Part shown: in pieces, positions 1 through 8,813 of the stretch
Position numbering within the stretch: the first letter of the stretch is position 1
How the letters are laid out: every line of letters begins with the position of its first letter
Origin: Phyllostachys edulis
Lineage: Eukaryota > Streptophyta > Magnoliopsida > Poales > Poaceae
Assembly: GCA_036346405.1 (NCBI GenBank)
Contig: CM070557.1
Span: 54,628,016 to 54,692,015 of the forward strand
Length of the DNA stretch: 64,000 nt
Reading direction: 5' to 3'
Made by a program: the position numbers and the translations under genes
Notes under the pieces: generated by a model
The model's database searches: none
What the model was told of the DNA's origin: nothing
What the model saw: only the letters and a program-made list of their open reading frames with translations

Positions 1-1500
1 CGCTGAGAGCGTGGCATGTGGTCTGAGACGGCATTTTCTACGCTGTAGGGATACTATTTTCCATCCATAGAAATGCTAGAGTTACTGTTCCGTTCCATAA
101 GGAAAGCAAATGCACCAAATTATCCGCTTGTTCCAAACCAAACCAAACAAAACAGAAAACGAATCCCGTATTCTTTCTTTTATCTTCGTCCCGTACCATG
201 GCCTTATATGCATACTAGTACTGGCATCTAGAAGCAAAATTGCATCAATGTACGCCGTACGCGTGTAAAAGTTGTCTTCGCTACTGCACGACAGCTATGC
301 TGATCGTGAGGGGTCCTACCATTCTGAAATGGTAGCAGATCTTTCTCAATAGAATCCAATCGCGCCGGAAAGGGTAAAATATAGGAGAAGAAAAGTAATC
401 GAGTAACGCGTGAGGAGGAACAGGCAGCCTACGAGATGGAGGGGATTGTAGCATCCAATTTTTGAGCTTTAAAAAAAATCATTTTTGTATAGTTTAGTCC
501 TTCCAAAAATTTCACCAATTTTATTTGAGTTAATTAAGCTTAATTGAAAAATTCAAAAAATAAAAATGATTTAATGTGAATAATATGAACATCAATTAAT
601 TTCAAAACTATTTTATTTAAGTCCTTTGTGTCTGGAAGCGTTTTCCATATTTTTCTGGAATGTTTCGAGTTTATTTGCTATTTTTCTTTTCCTGTATTTT
701 CTAAAAATAAAAAACTAACCAAAATCCCTAGAAGGCCAAGTGGGTTGAATCCTTCCACCGGCCCACTCTTCTCTCTCTCTCTCCGCCCGGCCCAACCGGC
801 TCACTTCCCCGCCAAACCCAGACTCTAGTGGGCCATGCCGCCACCGCTCCGGACTCGGCGTTCGTACTGCCGTAGACTTGGTTGGCGTGGCATGCACGCC
901 GAGGTCGACTATGAATAGCAGAGCATTGCCTCCCCGTTCTGCAAGCCGCTGCACCGTCAGGCCGCCAAAATCACCGAAGAAGTCACGCGCCCGCCATCTC
1001 CTTCATCTCCGGCGACAAGAGCCGCCGCACCCGCTGGTTCTCGCTGCATTCTCCGCCACACCGGTAAGCCAATCGAGGTTCCACTCGCATCACCTTGTGT
1101 TCTACCTTTCAATCTACTTGCACCTCCCATTGATTTGGTGTTCGTCCATTGTGTCGTAGATCCAAGCCGTTCGATCTTCTCCGCCCCGATTCGCCGCGTG
1201 GGTCAACCGAAACGTTGTCTTGCGGACTGAGCGAGCGCCAAAGTACTGGGCTTTTCGCGCGTGTGGGCGGGACGAAACGTGAACACGTAGCTGCAGCCCA
1301 ACACCCACTGCGAGACCGCGGAGTTTGTAATTTGTGCCTTGTAGACGGGAACGTGAGCCCCTCTCAAAAAAAGAAAGAAAGACGGGAACGTGGGCCGTAG
1401 CGGGTGCGCCTAGCATTATGCCCGTGAGAAAGCACATCTATCCTCTTCCAACTCACGTGCTTAGGCCCATGCGCCCAAATAGGCCCAGCACAAGGCTGCT
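1..1500. other. Left-edge intergenic stretch, no recognised gene
   Basis: I see no recognisable coding region here. About 460-720 is very AT-rich. From about 760 to 1300 the sequence is GC-rich with short open frames on both strands that have no family motif. A short stretch near 930-1060 reads as a proline/alanine-rich peptide but has no start or partner exon I could identify. The right part is presumably the upstream region of the RING gene that follows. Confidence 0.4.
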
Positions 1501-1520
1501 CAAGCACGATAGCGCTAATG

Positions 1521-1534
1521 CTTTTATATATATT
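1521..1534 (+). promoter_or_regulatory. Candidate TATA box for the RING gene
   Basis: A TTTTATATATATT run lies about 120 bases upstream of the ATG at 1651. This spacing suits a TATA box with a short 5' UTR. A second TA-rich run at about 1604-1617 is only about 35 bases from the ATG and would leave almost no leader, so I prefer the upstream one. Confidence 0.35.
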
Positions 1535-1650
1535 GAAGGAAGCGAATTCATCTCCTACTCGGATTCCAGTTTCCAATCTTGTAGGAGCGAATTATTTTCC
1601 TCTGTATATATATATACTGCATATACACAAATCGGTTGGTACATCCACGT

Positions 1651-1992
1651 ATGGAGCAACCCAATAATGATGCCGGTAGCAGCGAGGACTTCCACGTCGT
1701 GGACATCGAGCTTGAAGACGCTGGCGGCGCTACAAGCTGCTGCGTGGGGTGCACGGAGCCCTTGGAGTGGGCGACGATCGGGCCGTGTGGCCATCGCGTT
1801 GTGTGCTCCAAATGCATGGTCCGCATCCGTTTCTTCGACGGCCAGAAACGTTGCTGCATCCGCAGAACCCATTGCCCCAAAGTCGTCGTCACCAAGGGAG
1901 ATAGCACGCGCGGTGCCGCCGCCCTCTCCGCATTGCCGTCAGCGGTCGGAGAGGGCCGCGCGGACAAGTTTTGGTACAACAAGATGTCATGA
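1651..1992 (+). pseudogene. RING-finger gene, 5' part (Hel2/ZNF598-like RING), truncated by an LTR insertion
   Basis: The frame starts at the ATG at 1651 and runs 113 codons. An acidic N-terminus precedes a RING-HC-like domain: CVGC near residue 28, then PCGHRVVC and SKC, then RCCIRRTHCP. The wording around EPLEW and PCGH resembles the RING of the Hel2/ZNF598 ribosome-quality-control ubiquitin ligases, but this protein is much shorter. In the last zinc pair the pattern CCxC expected in the family reads CCIR, so one ligand looks lost through a TGC to CGC change (inference). The stop codon is not native: it lies in the first bases of the LTR inserted after base 1984. The original gene continues in frame at 5653. 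Without the insertion, the protein would be a RING followed by membrane segments. Confidence 0.75.
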
Positions 1993-2357
1993 ACTGATAG
2001 TTGGTGTTGGGCTTGAATCAGGGGTCATGGGCCTAAGTGGCAGTGGGCTGACCTGTTTGTAACAGTACAAAAGAGCAAGTGATAACAGCTGGAAAGGGGA
2101 CACGAAAACAACGAGAACGCCCCACGGCTGCGGCTTCTTCCCCGTCCCCAATCTGCTCCTTCCCCAAAACTCTCGCTCTCCTCCCAGTCTCAGTTCTCTA
2201 CCTCTCCGGTCTTGATTTCTGTATTCCCAGTCCCATTGCTAGTTCCTACTTCTATTTCCCCTATTGTATCTCCAAATACTTGAAGCTGGTGATGGATTTG
2301 GGTACTAAAGCTTATTGAGTGGTGCTCTTGTGTGTTCTTCCATACGGGTTTGTAACA
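1985..2357 (+). repeat. Left LTR of the gene-capturing retrotransposon
   Basis: This 373-bp repeat begins TGTCATGAAC and ends GTTTGTAACA, matching 5266-5647. It should carry the promoter for the internal frame. Its first bases provide the TGA that now ends the upstream RING frame. Confidence 0.93.
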
Positions 2358-2359
2358 AT

Positions 2360-2371
2360 TGGTATCAGAGC
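2360..2371 (+). other. Primer-binding site (initiator Met tRNA type)
   Basis: TGGTATCAGAGC lies two bases downstream of the left LTR. It is the classic plant retrotransposon primer-binding site complementary to the 3' end of initiator methionine tRNA. Confidence 0.9.
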
Positions 2372-2413
2372 CGTTTTGATCCAAGAACTCGCAACCAAAG
2401 AACATGAATCGAG

Positions 2414-5278
2414 ATGGAGCAACAACTCCGAAGTCGACCCAGCGATCTTGGCGCGAGCAAGTTGCTCAAGCATTTGGAGGTCCAGTCTTGTGACCATCAA
2501 GCTTCGGTGGAGGAGATGAAGCCCAAGCCGGTGACCCCGCCGGCGCAAGCCTCCTCGTCGACCCCGCCGGCGCAGGCCTCCTCGTCGAGGTCGCTCGCCA
2601 CCGGCGAGCTGGACGCCCCGATGCTCACCGGGTGTTCGATGAATTGTCCCGACGACGACACCGACTCGCGGACGTCCGCATTCATGCCGGACGCGGCCTC
2701 GGGTCCTCCCTCGACCGCCGCCCTGCTCGATGCCGCCATCACCAACCCTGAGCCAACGGACGCCACCATTCTGGTACGTGACGGCACCAGTGACCTCACC
2801 CCCACACCCAGCGGCACCGCCGTCCACCCCATCTACTTGGGCGACGAGCACGTCCTCAATCCGTCCAACTGTCAGTTGGGAGTACGCAAGGTGTTCGATA
2901 TAATGTGCGGCACTGATGGTGTCTCTTATGGCTTCTCCACCAACGGCCTCGTCCTCACCACCTGTTGCCTTGACGAGTCTTCCACTGCAGACATTGCCGT
3001 GGTGGATAGAGCAAACCGTCGAAGAGAACGAGCCCATCATGTACTGATCCTTGCACGCTTGGAGAACTCGTGTGGGGCTATGGAGCTTAGGCAACCGTGG
3101 CCGCCGCCTACGCAAGTGGACGTAGCGTGCAGTGGAGTGGAACTATGTCCGATATCATGGCTGTCATGCGAGGACTATCGAGGTGGAGTGAAATGGATGC
3201 CCCCATGGTCACCACCCGTGCCAGGAAGAATGTTGATTCTGGAAAAAGGATTTTGCCCTGCTATAAACTCAACTGAGGTGATGTGCTCTTTCCTCCCCTT
3301 TGACCATGTGAGGATGGTCAGTGAAGGGTATCAGATGTGTGATGAGGTGATACTTAGAGCTCAAACTCGAGGGGTGTTGAATATATTCTATGGGTGTGAT
3401 AGCGATGTCAATATCCTTGAGGGCAACAGGAGCAGTTCCAAGCAATCTTTGGGCATTAGTTGGAGCTTATGTGATTTCAGGGGGTTCTCAGAGTTTGGCA
3501 AATGGGTGATGGTTGGACTTGTGAGTTCAGAACAAGGAGTTGAGGCTATGGGACCATTTCATTTAGTTATCAGTTCTGGCATTGGTTTTGAGGTGGTCAG
3601 CTTGTCAAGGTTTTTCATTGCTTGTGCTGAGGTTAAGGGGTACTTTCAAGGGCTGCAAGTTCACTGCTTAACAATTAAATCAGGTTTCCCTGTGGACATC
3701 TGTGTCAAAAATGCAATTCTCGATCGGTATAGGAAGTACAAAGCATTGGCAGAAGGATACCTTATATTCCAGGATATGGAGCGAATAGATGCAGTTTCAT
3801 GGAATGCCATCATAGCAGGATTTTCAATGGGCAAACTGTCAGAGTTTGCACTAAAACAAGCAAGGCCACAGATGGAGTTATTCTGTAAGACGCTCACTGC
3901 AAGTGATACAAATACACACGGAGGCTTCTCTGTGCCTCGCCGTTCTGCAGAGAAGATATTACCTTCCCTAGACTTCTCCATGCAGCCTACAGCTCAAGAA
4001 TTGCAAGCCAGGGATATACATGATAATGTGTGGACATTTCGGCATATATATCGAGGTGTCGATTGCAAAACTAAGGCCAGTGATAACAAACCGCGTGCTC
4101 TTAGCAAGATTGCATCATTGCAGCAGTTCATCCCTCATGACTACGATGCCAGTGACCATGGAACTGCAAGCTTTCCTGTCTCTGCTATCCACAGGATTGG
4201 CATACTTGATATCAGAATCTTCAACACAGACAGGCATGCAGGAAATCTTCTGGTCAGAAAACTTGATACTGGACCTGGCAGGTTTGAAGCACAGACAGAA
4301 CTCATTCCTATTAATCACGGCCTTTGTCTACCAGAGAGCCTGGAGGACCCTTACTTTGAGTGGATCCACTGGCCGCAGGCATCTATTCCATTCAATGAGG
4401 AAGAGATTGAATACATTGCAAATCTAGATCCTATAAAAGATGTCGAAATGCTTCGCATGGAGCTGCCCATGATCCATGAGGCAAGTCTCAGGGTGCTGAA
4501 GTGTTGGAAGATTCTAATTTTGCAGCAGAAGCGTGGAGGTTTACTGACTTCCACCTTGGGCAAGTGTAGTCTCCTATGTGCTTACAAGTTGAAGGCTCAA
4601 GCTGACGGTTTATGTGCATGGGGATTTCAGAGGACAGGGGACCCACTTCTAAACACACACTCTGATCCTTCAAATGCGGTTGTCCTTTTAGTGTTGGAAG
4701 TTCATGCATGCATAGCTAAAGAGTCTCATCACTTCCATCATCTTGTATCCTACCTCATCCACACTTTCCACAACAATCATGTTCTGCTGGAGAAGTGTAG
4801 TGCTTTGATAGTTCGTCGACTCTGCGTTCTTCTGGGTGCTGAAAAAGTGTATCGAGAGTTTTATACGATTCTTGAGAGTGAAGGTGATCTTGCTTTTGCA
4901 TCCACCATGGTTCAGGCTTTGAATTTGATTTTGCTCACATCGACTGAACTTGCCGAGCTGCGATCTCGTCTTAAGAAGTCTTTGGTGGATTCTTGCGGGA
5001 AGGACTTATTTCTATCTTTATATGCTTCTTGGTGCCACTCTCTGATGGCTACAACTAGCTTGTGTCTACTTGCTCAGGCGTACAGTCGTGCAATCAGTGT
5101 TATTCAGTCTCTAGGAGAAGACGACATAAATTTCATGAGCCTCGAGGGTGATGTGGTGATTGTGTTCAAGACAGGCTGGGCATGGAGGTTCTACAGGGGC
5201 ACTAAGTTCTGCAAGGTATTTCTTACCACGACTTGGGGGCAAGCCGAATCTCAAGAAGGGGAGTATGTCATGAACTGA
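2414..5278 (+). CDS. 954-residue chimeric frame of four captured host-gene fragments
   Basis: A single uninterrupted frame of 954 codons fills the retrotransposon interior. Residues about 40-135 are low-complexity (PPAQASSS repeats). Residues about 370-480 read as part of a pentatricopeptide protein (GLQVHCLTIKSGF, then DAVSWNAIIAGF). Residues 488-548 match the B3 DNA-binding domain of an auxin response factor (CKTLTASDTNTHGGFSVPRR, then ARDIHDNVWTFRHIYRG). Residues about 550-695 match the catalytic part of a gamma-type phosphatidylinositol 4-kinase (HRIGILDIRIFNTDRHAGN, with the DRHAGN motif, then DPYFEWIHWPQASIPF). Here the activation-loop Asp of IDHG-type motifs is replaced (INHG). Residues about 755-905 match the VAC14 scaffold of the PIKfyve complex. 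Residues 136-370, 696-750 and 906-954 are unrecognised. The fragments are intron-free and in the same sense. A second ATG at 2404, in another frame, opens a 29-codon frame overlapping the start. The stop lies inside the right LTR. Whether any protein is made is unknown. Confidence 0.85.
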   Translation: MEQQLRSRPSDLGASKLLKHLEVQSCDHQASVEEMKPKPVTPPAQASSSTPPAQASSSRSLATGELDAPMLTGCSMNCPDDDTDSRTSAFMPDAASGPPSTAALLDAAITNPEPTDATILVRDGTSDLTPTPSGTAVHPIYLGDEHVLNPSNCQLGVRKVFDIMCGTDGVSYGFSTNGLVLTTCCLDESSTADIAVVDRANRRRERAHHVLILARLENSCGAMELRQPWPPPTQVDVACSGVELCPISWLSCEDYRGGVKWMPPWSPPVPGRMLILEKGFCPAINSTEVMCSFLPFDHVRMVSEGYQMCDEVILRAQTRGVLNIFYGCDSDVNILEGNRSSSKQSLGISWSLCDFRGFSEFGKWVMVGLVSSEQGVEAMGPFHLVISSGIGFEVVSLSRFFIACAEVKGYFQGLQVHCLTIKSGFPVDICVKNAILDRYRKYKALAEGYLIFQDMERIDAVSWNAIIAGFSMGKLSEFALKQARPQMELFCKTLTASDTNTHGGFSVPRRSAEKILPSLDFSMQPTAQELQARDIHDNVWTFRHIYRGVDCKTKASDNKPRALSKIASLQQFIPHDYDASDHGTASFPVSAIHRIGILDIRIFNTDRHAGNLLVRKLDTGPGRFEAQTELIPINHGLCLPESLEDPYFEWIHWPQASIPFNEEEIEYIANLDPIKDVEMLRMELPMIHEASLRVLKCWKILILQQKRGGLLTSTLGKCSLLCAYKLKAQADGLCAWGFQRTGDPLLNTHSDPSNAVVLLVLEVHACIAKESHHFHHLVSYLIHTFHNNHVLLEKCSALIVRRLCVLLGAEKVYREFYTILESEGDLAFASTMVQALNLILLTSTELAELRSRLKKSLVDSCGKDLFLSLYASWCHSLMATTSLCLLAQAYSRAISVIQSLGEDDINFMSLEGDVVIVFKTGWAWRFYRGTKFCKVFLTTTWGQAESQEGEYVMN
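5252..5265 (+). other. Polypurine tract
   Basis: A purine-rich run (CAAGAAGGGGAGTA) sits immediately before the right LTR, the normal place for plus-strand priming. Confidence 0.75.
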
Positions 5279-5647
5279 TAGTTGGTGTTAGGCTTGAATC
5301 AGGGGCCATGGGCCTAAGTGGCAGTGGGGTGACCTGTTTGTAACAGTACAAAAGAGCAAGTGATAACAGCTGGAAAGGGGACACGAAAACAACGAGAACG
5401 CTTCTTCTTCCTCACAGCTGCGGCTTCTTCCCCGTCCCCAATTTGCTCCTTCCCCAAAACTCTCGCTCTCCTCCCAGTCTCAGTTCTCTACCTCTCCGGT
5501 CTTGATTTCTGTATTCCCAGTCCCATTGCTAGTTCCTACTTCTATTTCCCCTATTGTATCTCCAAATACTTAAAGCTGGTGATGGATTTGGGTACTAAAG
5601 CTTATTGAGTGGTGTTCTTGTGTGTTCTTCCGTACGGGTTTGTAACA
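5266..5647 (+). repeat. Right LTR of the gene-capturing retrotransposon
   Basis: This 382-bp copy matches 1985-2357 with about seven substitutions and an extra CTTCTTCTTCC-like stretch near 5401. It is followed directly by the CAAGA duplication and then by the continuation of the RING gene exon. Confidence 0.93.
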
Positions 5648-5652
5648 CAAGA

Positions 5653-6203
5653 AGATGGCTGCCTACTTCGACAACGAGCAACAGTACGAGGAGGTGCGGG
5701 CCGCATGCGAGGGGGAAATATCACCTTTTTATCAACCCCTGGTACGTACCTGCCTCCGTGCAAGGCATGACATTGTTATGAAAAATCAGCCTTCTAATTT
5801 GGAGCACATCAATTTGTTGTGATAAAAAAAAATCGAAACACATAAATTTTGCAAAGAATTTCACATGAAACAACCGTATAATTCGCAAGATTAATTGCTA
5901 TGGAATTAATTCATGTGTTCCAAACACCCAACCTCATTTTCTCCCAATGTGTTTTCTTTTCACTGTAATTTTTGTCATCTCCTTTCGGTTTTGCAGGATA
6001 GGTTCATACTTCTTTTCGCTTCTAGTATAGTCCTTGGAGCATTTATCGGCTATTCTGGTGCAAGGGAAACGAGGCACATATCGTTCAAAGTGGTAGCTTG
6101 TGCTCTAAGCATTTTCTTTACAATGTATATAGCTGGCTGCTTCTGGTTCATGCCCGAGTACTGCTCACTAGATTCTCCCAACGCGGAAGATGTATTTAGG
6201 TAG
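5653..6203 (+). pseudogene. RING gene, 3' part: rest of exon 1 and exon 2 with hydrophobic membrane segments
   Basis: Removing the retrotransposon and one CAAGA copy restores the frame exactly: ...WYNK from 1984 joins KMAAYFDNEQQYEEVRAACE here. The YFDNEQQY stretch resembles the segment after the RING in Hel2-like proteins. Exon 1 ends at 5741 (CTG, then GTACGT donor). Exon 2 starts at 5997 after TTTTGCAG and ends with TAG at 6201-6203, both in phase 0. Exon 2 encodes two strongly hydrophobic stretches (around LLFASSIVLGAFIGY and VVACALSIFFTMYIAGCFWF), so the intact protein was probably a membrane-anchored RING protein of roughly 210 residues. Cut off from its promoter and start, this part is probably silent unless read through from the LTR. 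Confidence 0.75.
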
Positions 6204-6568
6204 GTTATGGTAGTTTTTGGTAATAGTTGTTTTGATTAAGAGAGTCGTACGTAGAGTTTGGTTCCAGGCAAAGTTTGGTTCCGATTTGCCTGGAAGATTG
6301 TGGGTCAAGAGTTGAGTTGAGAAGAAATAAAAAATACAAAATAGAGGAGCAGTGCTCCCGAGACAAACCAGTGTGTTCGGCATTGTTCGCTTCTTGTCTA
6401 CGCGTTTCTTCGTTTGTTCTCCAGAAGAATCTCGTGAGGAGGAAGGAAGACAAGGAGGGGTCGATTGCTTCACGTCGCGGGTTACATCGCGAGGACAGAG
6501 GACAGTACATCGGGTCTCAGGAGGAAAGCCGAATATTGTTCTCTATCTTTGGACGAAGTAGCAACCAT
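6204..6568 (+). other. 3' flank of the RING gene
   Basis: I see no gene in this stretch. It probably holds the 3' UTR and downstream sequence of the RING gene. The short open frames on both strands show no family motif. Confidence 0.35.
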
Positions 6569-6700
6569 TACTACAAAAAGACTAATACTGGACTTCTCTT
6601 TACAGACGGTTGACCAAAACCGTTTGTATTAAATACAATTTTGGTTTAGTGACCGTCTGTGCTACTAGCCGCGCTAAAAATCGTTTGTGAAGATGTAATA

Positions 6701-6790
6701 TTACAGATGGTTCATGTTGAAAATCGTCTGTGATATTACAGACGGCCGCCTGTAATATCACAGACGGTTTTCAACACGAACCGTCTGTGA
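6701..6790. repeat. Subterminal palindrome of CCGTCTGTGATATTACAGACGG type
   Basis: Two arms of about 45 bases meet at 6745/6746, around GACGGCCGCC. The arms contain ATATTACAGACGG and its reverse complement, plus TTCATGTTGAAAA against TTTTCAACACGAA. The RNA would fold into a long hairpin. It belongs to the CACTA subterminal repeats. Confidence 0.75.
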
Positions 6791-7289
6791 CTTCCCAGCC
6801 TCATTACTGACGGTTTGTATTAAAACCGTTTGTGATAATCTCACTTAATGCAGACACAGTCCTCACAGATCTGTCTTAAATTCCAGCTCTGTTCTCACTG
6901 CTGCTGTTTTGAGGAGGTGGGGCTTTGAGGCGATTTGGTGAAAGGAGACCGCAGATTTGGGAATAGTGATTTTTGTTACTTGCACCAATGCGGTAAGGGC
7001 CCGGTGCATCAGATGTATCTATACCTCGTGCCCGGTCAACTCTCGTAAAGTCAACCTCTAAAAATTGAGGCAGTTAGGGCAAATTAAAGACGGTTGACTC
7101 CTGTTCTGATATCTCCTCCTTGCCGTTGGCCCGAAAATTCATGCTAGGTGAGCCGTTGGTCGAGAAGGTAGAGCGCCACTCTACCCTAGGAATGGCTTGC
7201 ACGAGATTGCATCTATAGTACATGGAACATGCCAACATGATGGATGGATAATGGCGCTCGGGTATCAACGTCAAGTTCAAGAAGGATCA

Positions 7290-8035
7290 TCTTAACTACG
7301 TGGTTCAAGACTGTCTTCACAGTGACCTTTGAGGACTTGTTCTTTCTCTTCAACCTCGAAGCTCTCGACGTCTCACTAATGCGATGTTGGACACTGTAAG
7401 TGTGTACAATCACGGTCAATATTCGTGTAAATACCGATAAATGTTATATATAACTCCTTGCTTTTGTGTGTGTGGTGGTGGGGGGGGGTGTATGATTTCT
7501 GAAGCCGAATTAAGGAAATCACCGATTGGTTTCTTCGACCCACACTTGGTCTCCATGCAAAACATCAAGAAGAATGCAAAATTCGTCGAGAATTATATGA
7601 CGGAGTCATTGTTGGCTCACTGCGATAAGGAATTCATACTTTTGCCCTACAATCAGTAGTAAGTGCTGCACTAGTGGCTATATTTGTTGATTTGTACTTT
7701 ATAAGTAACACGAATTTAGGTTTAATAACCATGGCGACATACCTGTGTAGGTTCGACTAGATTCCAATTGTAATTATACTAAAACAGACCATGATAATAT
7801 ACTTAGATTCCCTAAAGAGGGCCAAATACGACTTCATAGTTGTCCGATAATTAATCGACGGATAAACACATTTCCTCTATAGATAACTTCATTGTAGTTT
7901 TTCCTTCCTTTGCAATGGCTAAAGCTAACTTCTTGGAATCACGTAGGTCGTTCACCGTGTACTTTGCTAAAGGAGGGAAATCCAAGGGAAGGATCCTGCA
8001 ACACGATCTAAATTTTCTGGTATCCTCTAGTACAC
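7290..8035 (+). pseudogene. CACTA-borne Ulp1-like cysteine peptidase, decayed
   Basis: In the plus direction, peptide pieces typical of the C48/Ulp1-like protein of plant CACTA elements appear in order. They are FEDLFFLFNLEALDVSLMRC at about 7323-7390, GFFDPHLVSMQNIKKN with FILLPYN at about 7530-7655, an IIYLDSLKRAKYDF piece at about 7790-7840, and FTVYFAKGGKSKGRI at about 7952-8000. Frames change between the pieces and stops occur; some gaps may be introns. The catalytic Cys region is not found, so it is probably non-functional. Confidence 0.5.
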
Positions 8036-8396
8036 ATTAATCTTATATAACACTTCGTAGTAATAACCAATTCTATTTCATAACAGCGTAGTTTCAAGAA
8101 ACTATTTCACCACATCTAGTTTCATTGGCTTCTCTTTACAAGGAACTAAGACATTTGAGGCAAGATCTAATGATCTACCGGATACTGAAAAGCATCACCA
8201 CCTCAGTTTCTCATCAAACTTTCTCCATCCAAACTGAATGAAGAATCCATGGTGTGATAAAACTAACAAAGTAAGGAATTACCTGCATAAATTGAAAGAA
8301 GATATAGTGTCAATTCAAAGTGAGATCACTACTCATTAGACTGTTCAAAATGTATCTCAAGTTTGTCACATAGGTGGAATCTTTGCTGATCCCCAC

Positions 8397-8512
8397 CAGG
8401 GTTTACATAACCGTTCCCGGGAGGTTTCCCGCTCCCTGGCCGGTACCCTTTTACCCAAAAGGGTACCGGCCAGGGAGCGGGAAACCTCCCGAGAACGGTT
8501 ATGTAAACCCTG
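8397..8512. repeat. Near-perfect 116-bp foldback with CAGGG termini
   Basis: Arms 8397-8452 and 8457-8512 are reverse complements over 56 bases with one mismatch, separated by the four-base loop ACCC. The termini read CAGGGTTTACATAACCG, similar in style to hAT-family ends. The flanking octamers (ATCCCCAC and ATCTATAA) agree at only about half the positions, so a hAT-type 8-bp duplication is not proven. A transcript would fold into a very stable hairpin. Confidence 0.9.
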
Positions 8513-8813
8513 ATCTATAACAAATGAGTGCTTCTATCAAACAGATTTTACAAGGAATGTTTGATACTAAAGAAAGCCATTTGACGAAGAGCATATCGTA
8601 TAAACAATACTCTAGTCTAATTATTTCACCAGAAAGCATTCTTTGGATGCCATAGGATGAGTATAGAGAAACGCAGGGATGGGAAAAGCATGTTCTTTTT
8701 TAAAAAAACTTAAAGCAGGAGCTCTGCTATGCATTAAAGAAAGGACGAGATGAAAACAATTTACAAGATAAAACCCCAGGCAAGGGGAAAAGCATGTTCT
8801 TACCTAGCAAAGT

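Larger units (their letters stand above)
1985..5647 (+). mobile_element. Non-autonomous LTR retrotransposon carrying captured host-gene fragments
   Basis: The element is 3,663 bp and bounded by the five-base direct repeat CAAGA at 1980-1984 and 5648-5652. It has a 373-bp left LTR and a 382-bp right LTR, both starting TGTCA and ending TAACA. A primer-binding site of initiator-Met-tRNA type (TGGTATCAGAGC) lies two bases after the left LTR. A purine-rich tract (CAAGAAGGGGAGTA) abuts the right LTR. No gag, protease, integrase, reverse transcriptase or RNase H motif is present. The interior is filled by one 954-codon frame assembled from unrelated host genes. It therefore must have moved using enzymes from another element, as maize Bs1 is known to do. 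The LTRs differ at about seven positions plus a nine-base indel region, so the insertion is not brand new. Confidence 0.93.
6569..8040 (+). mobile_element. CACTA-type DNA transposon remnant
   Basis: The left part (about 6569-6850) starts with a TACTACAAAAAG stretch resembling the CACTACAAGAAA ends of CACTA elements. It is packed with copies of an ACAGACGG / CCGTCTGTGA subterminal motif in both orientations. The right part encodes a decayed Ulp1-like peptidase of the type carried by grass CACTA elements. No transposase motif and no matching right end were found, so the element is internally deleted or truncated and the boundaries are approximate. Confidence 0.55.

Noticed and set aside
878..1159. 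Short open frames in the left GC-rich block
   Set aside because: No recognisable motif, no splice partner and both strands equally open. Treated as noncoding.
2312..3115. Minus-strand 267-codon frame
   Set aside because: It lies opposite the GC-rich start of the chimeric frame, is glycine/arginine-rich, and has no family motif. It is best explained as a shadow frame.
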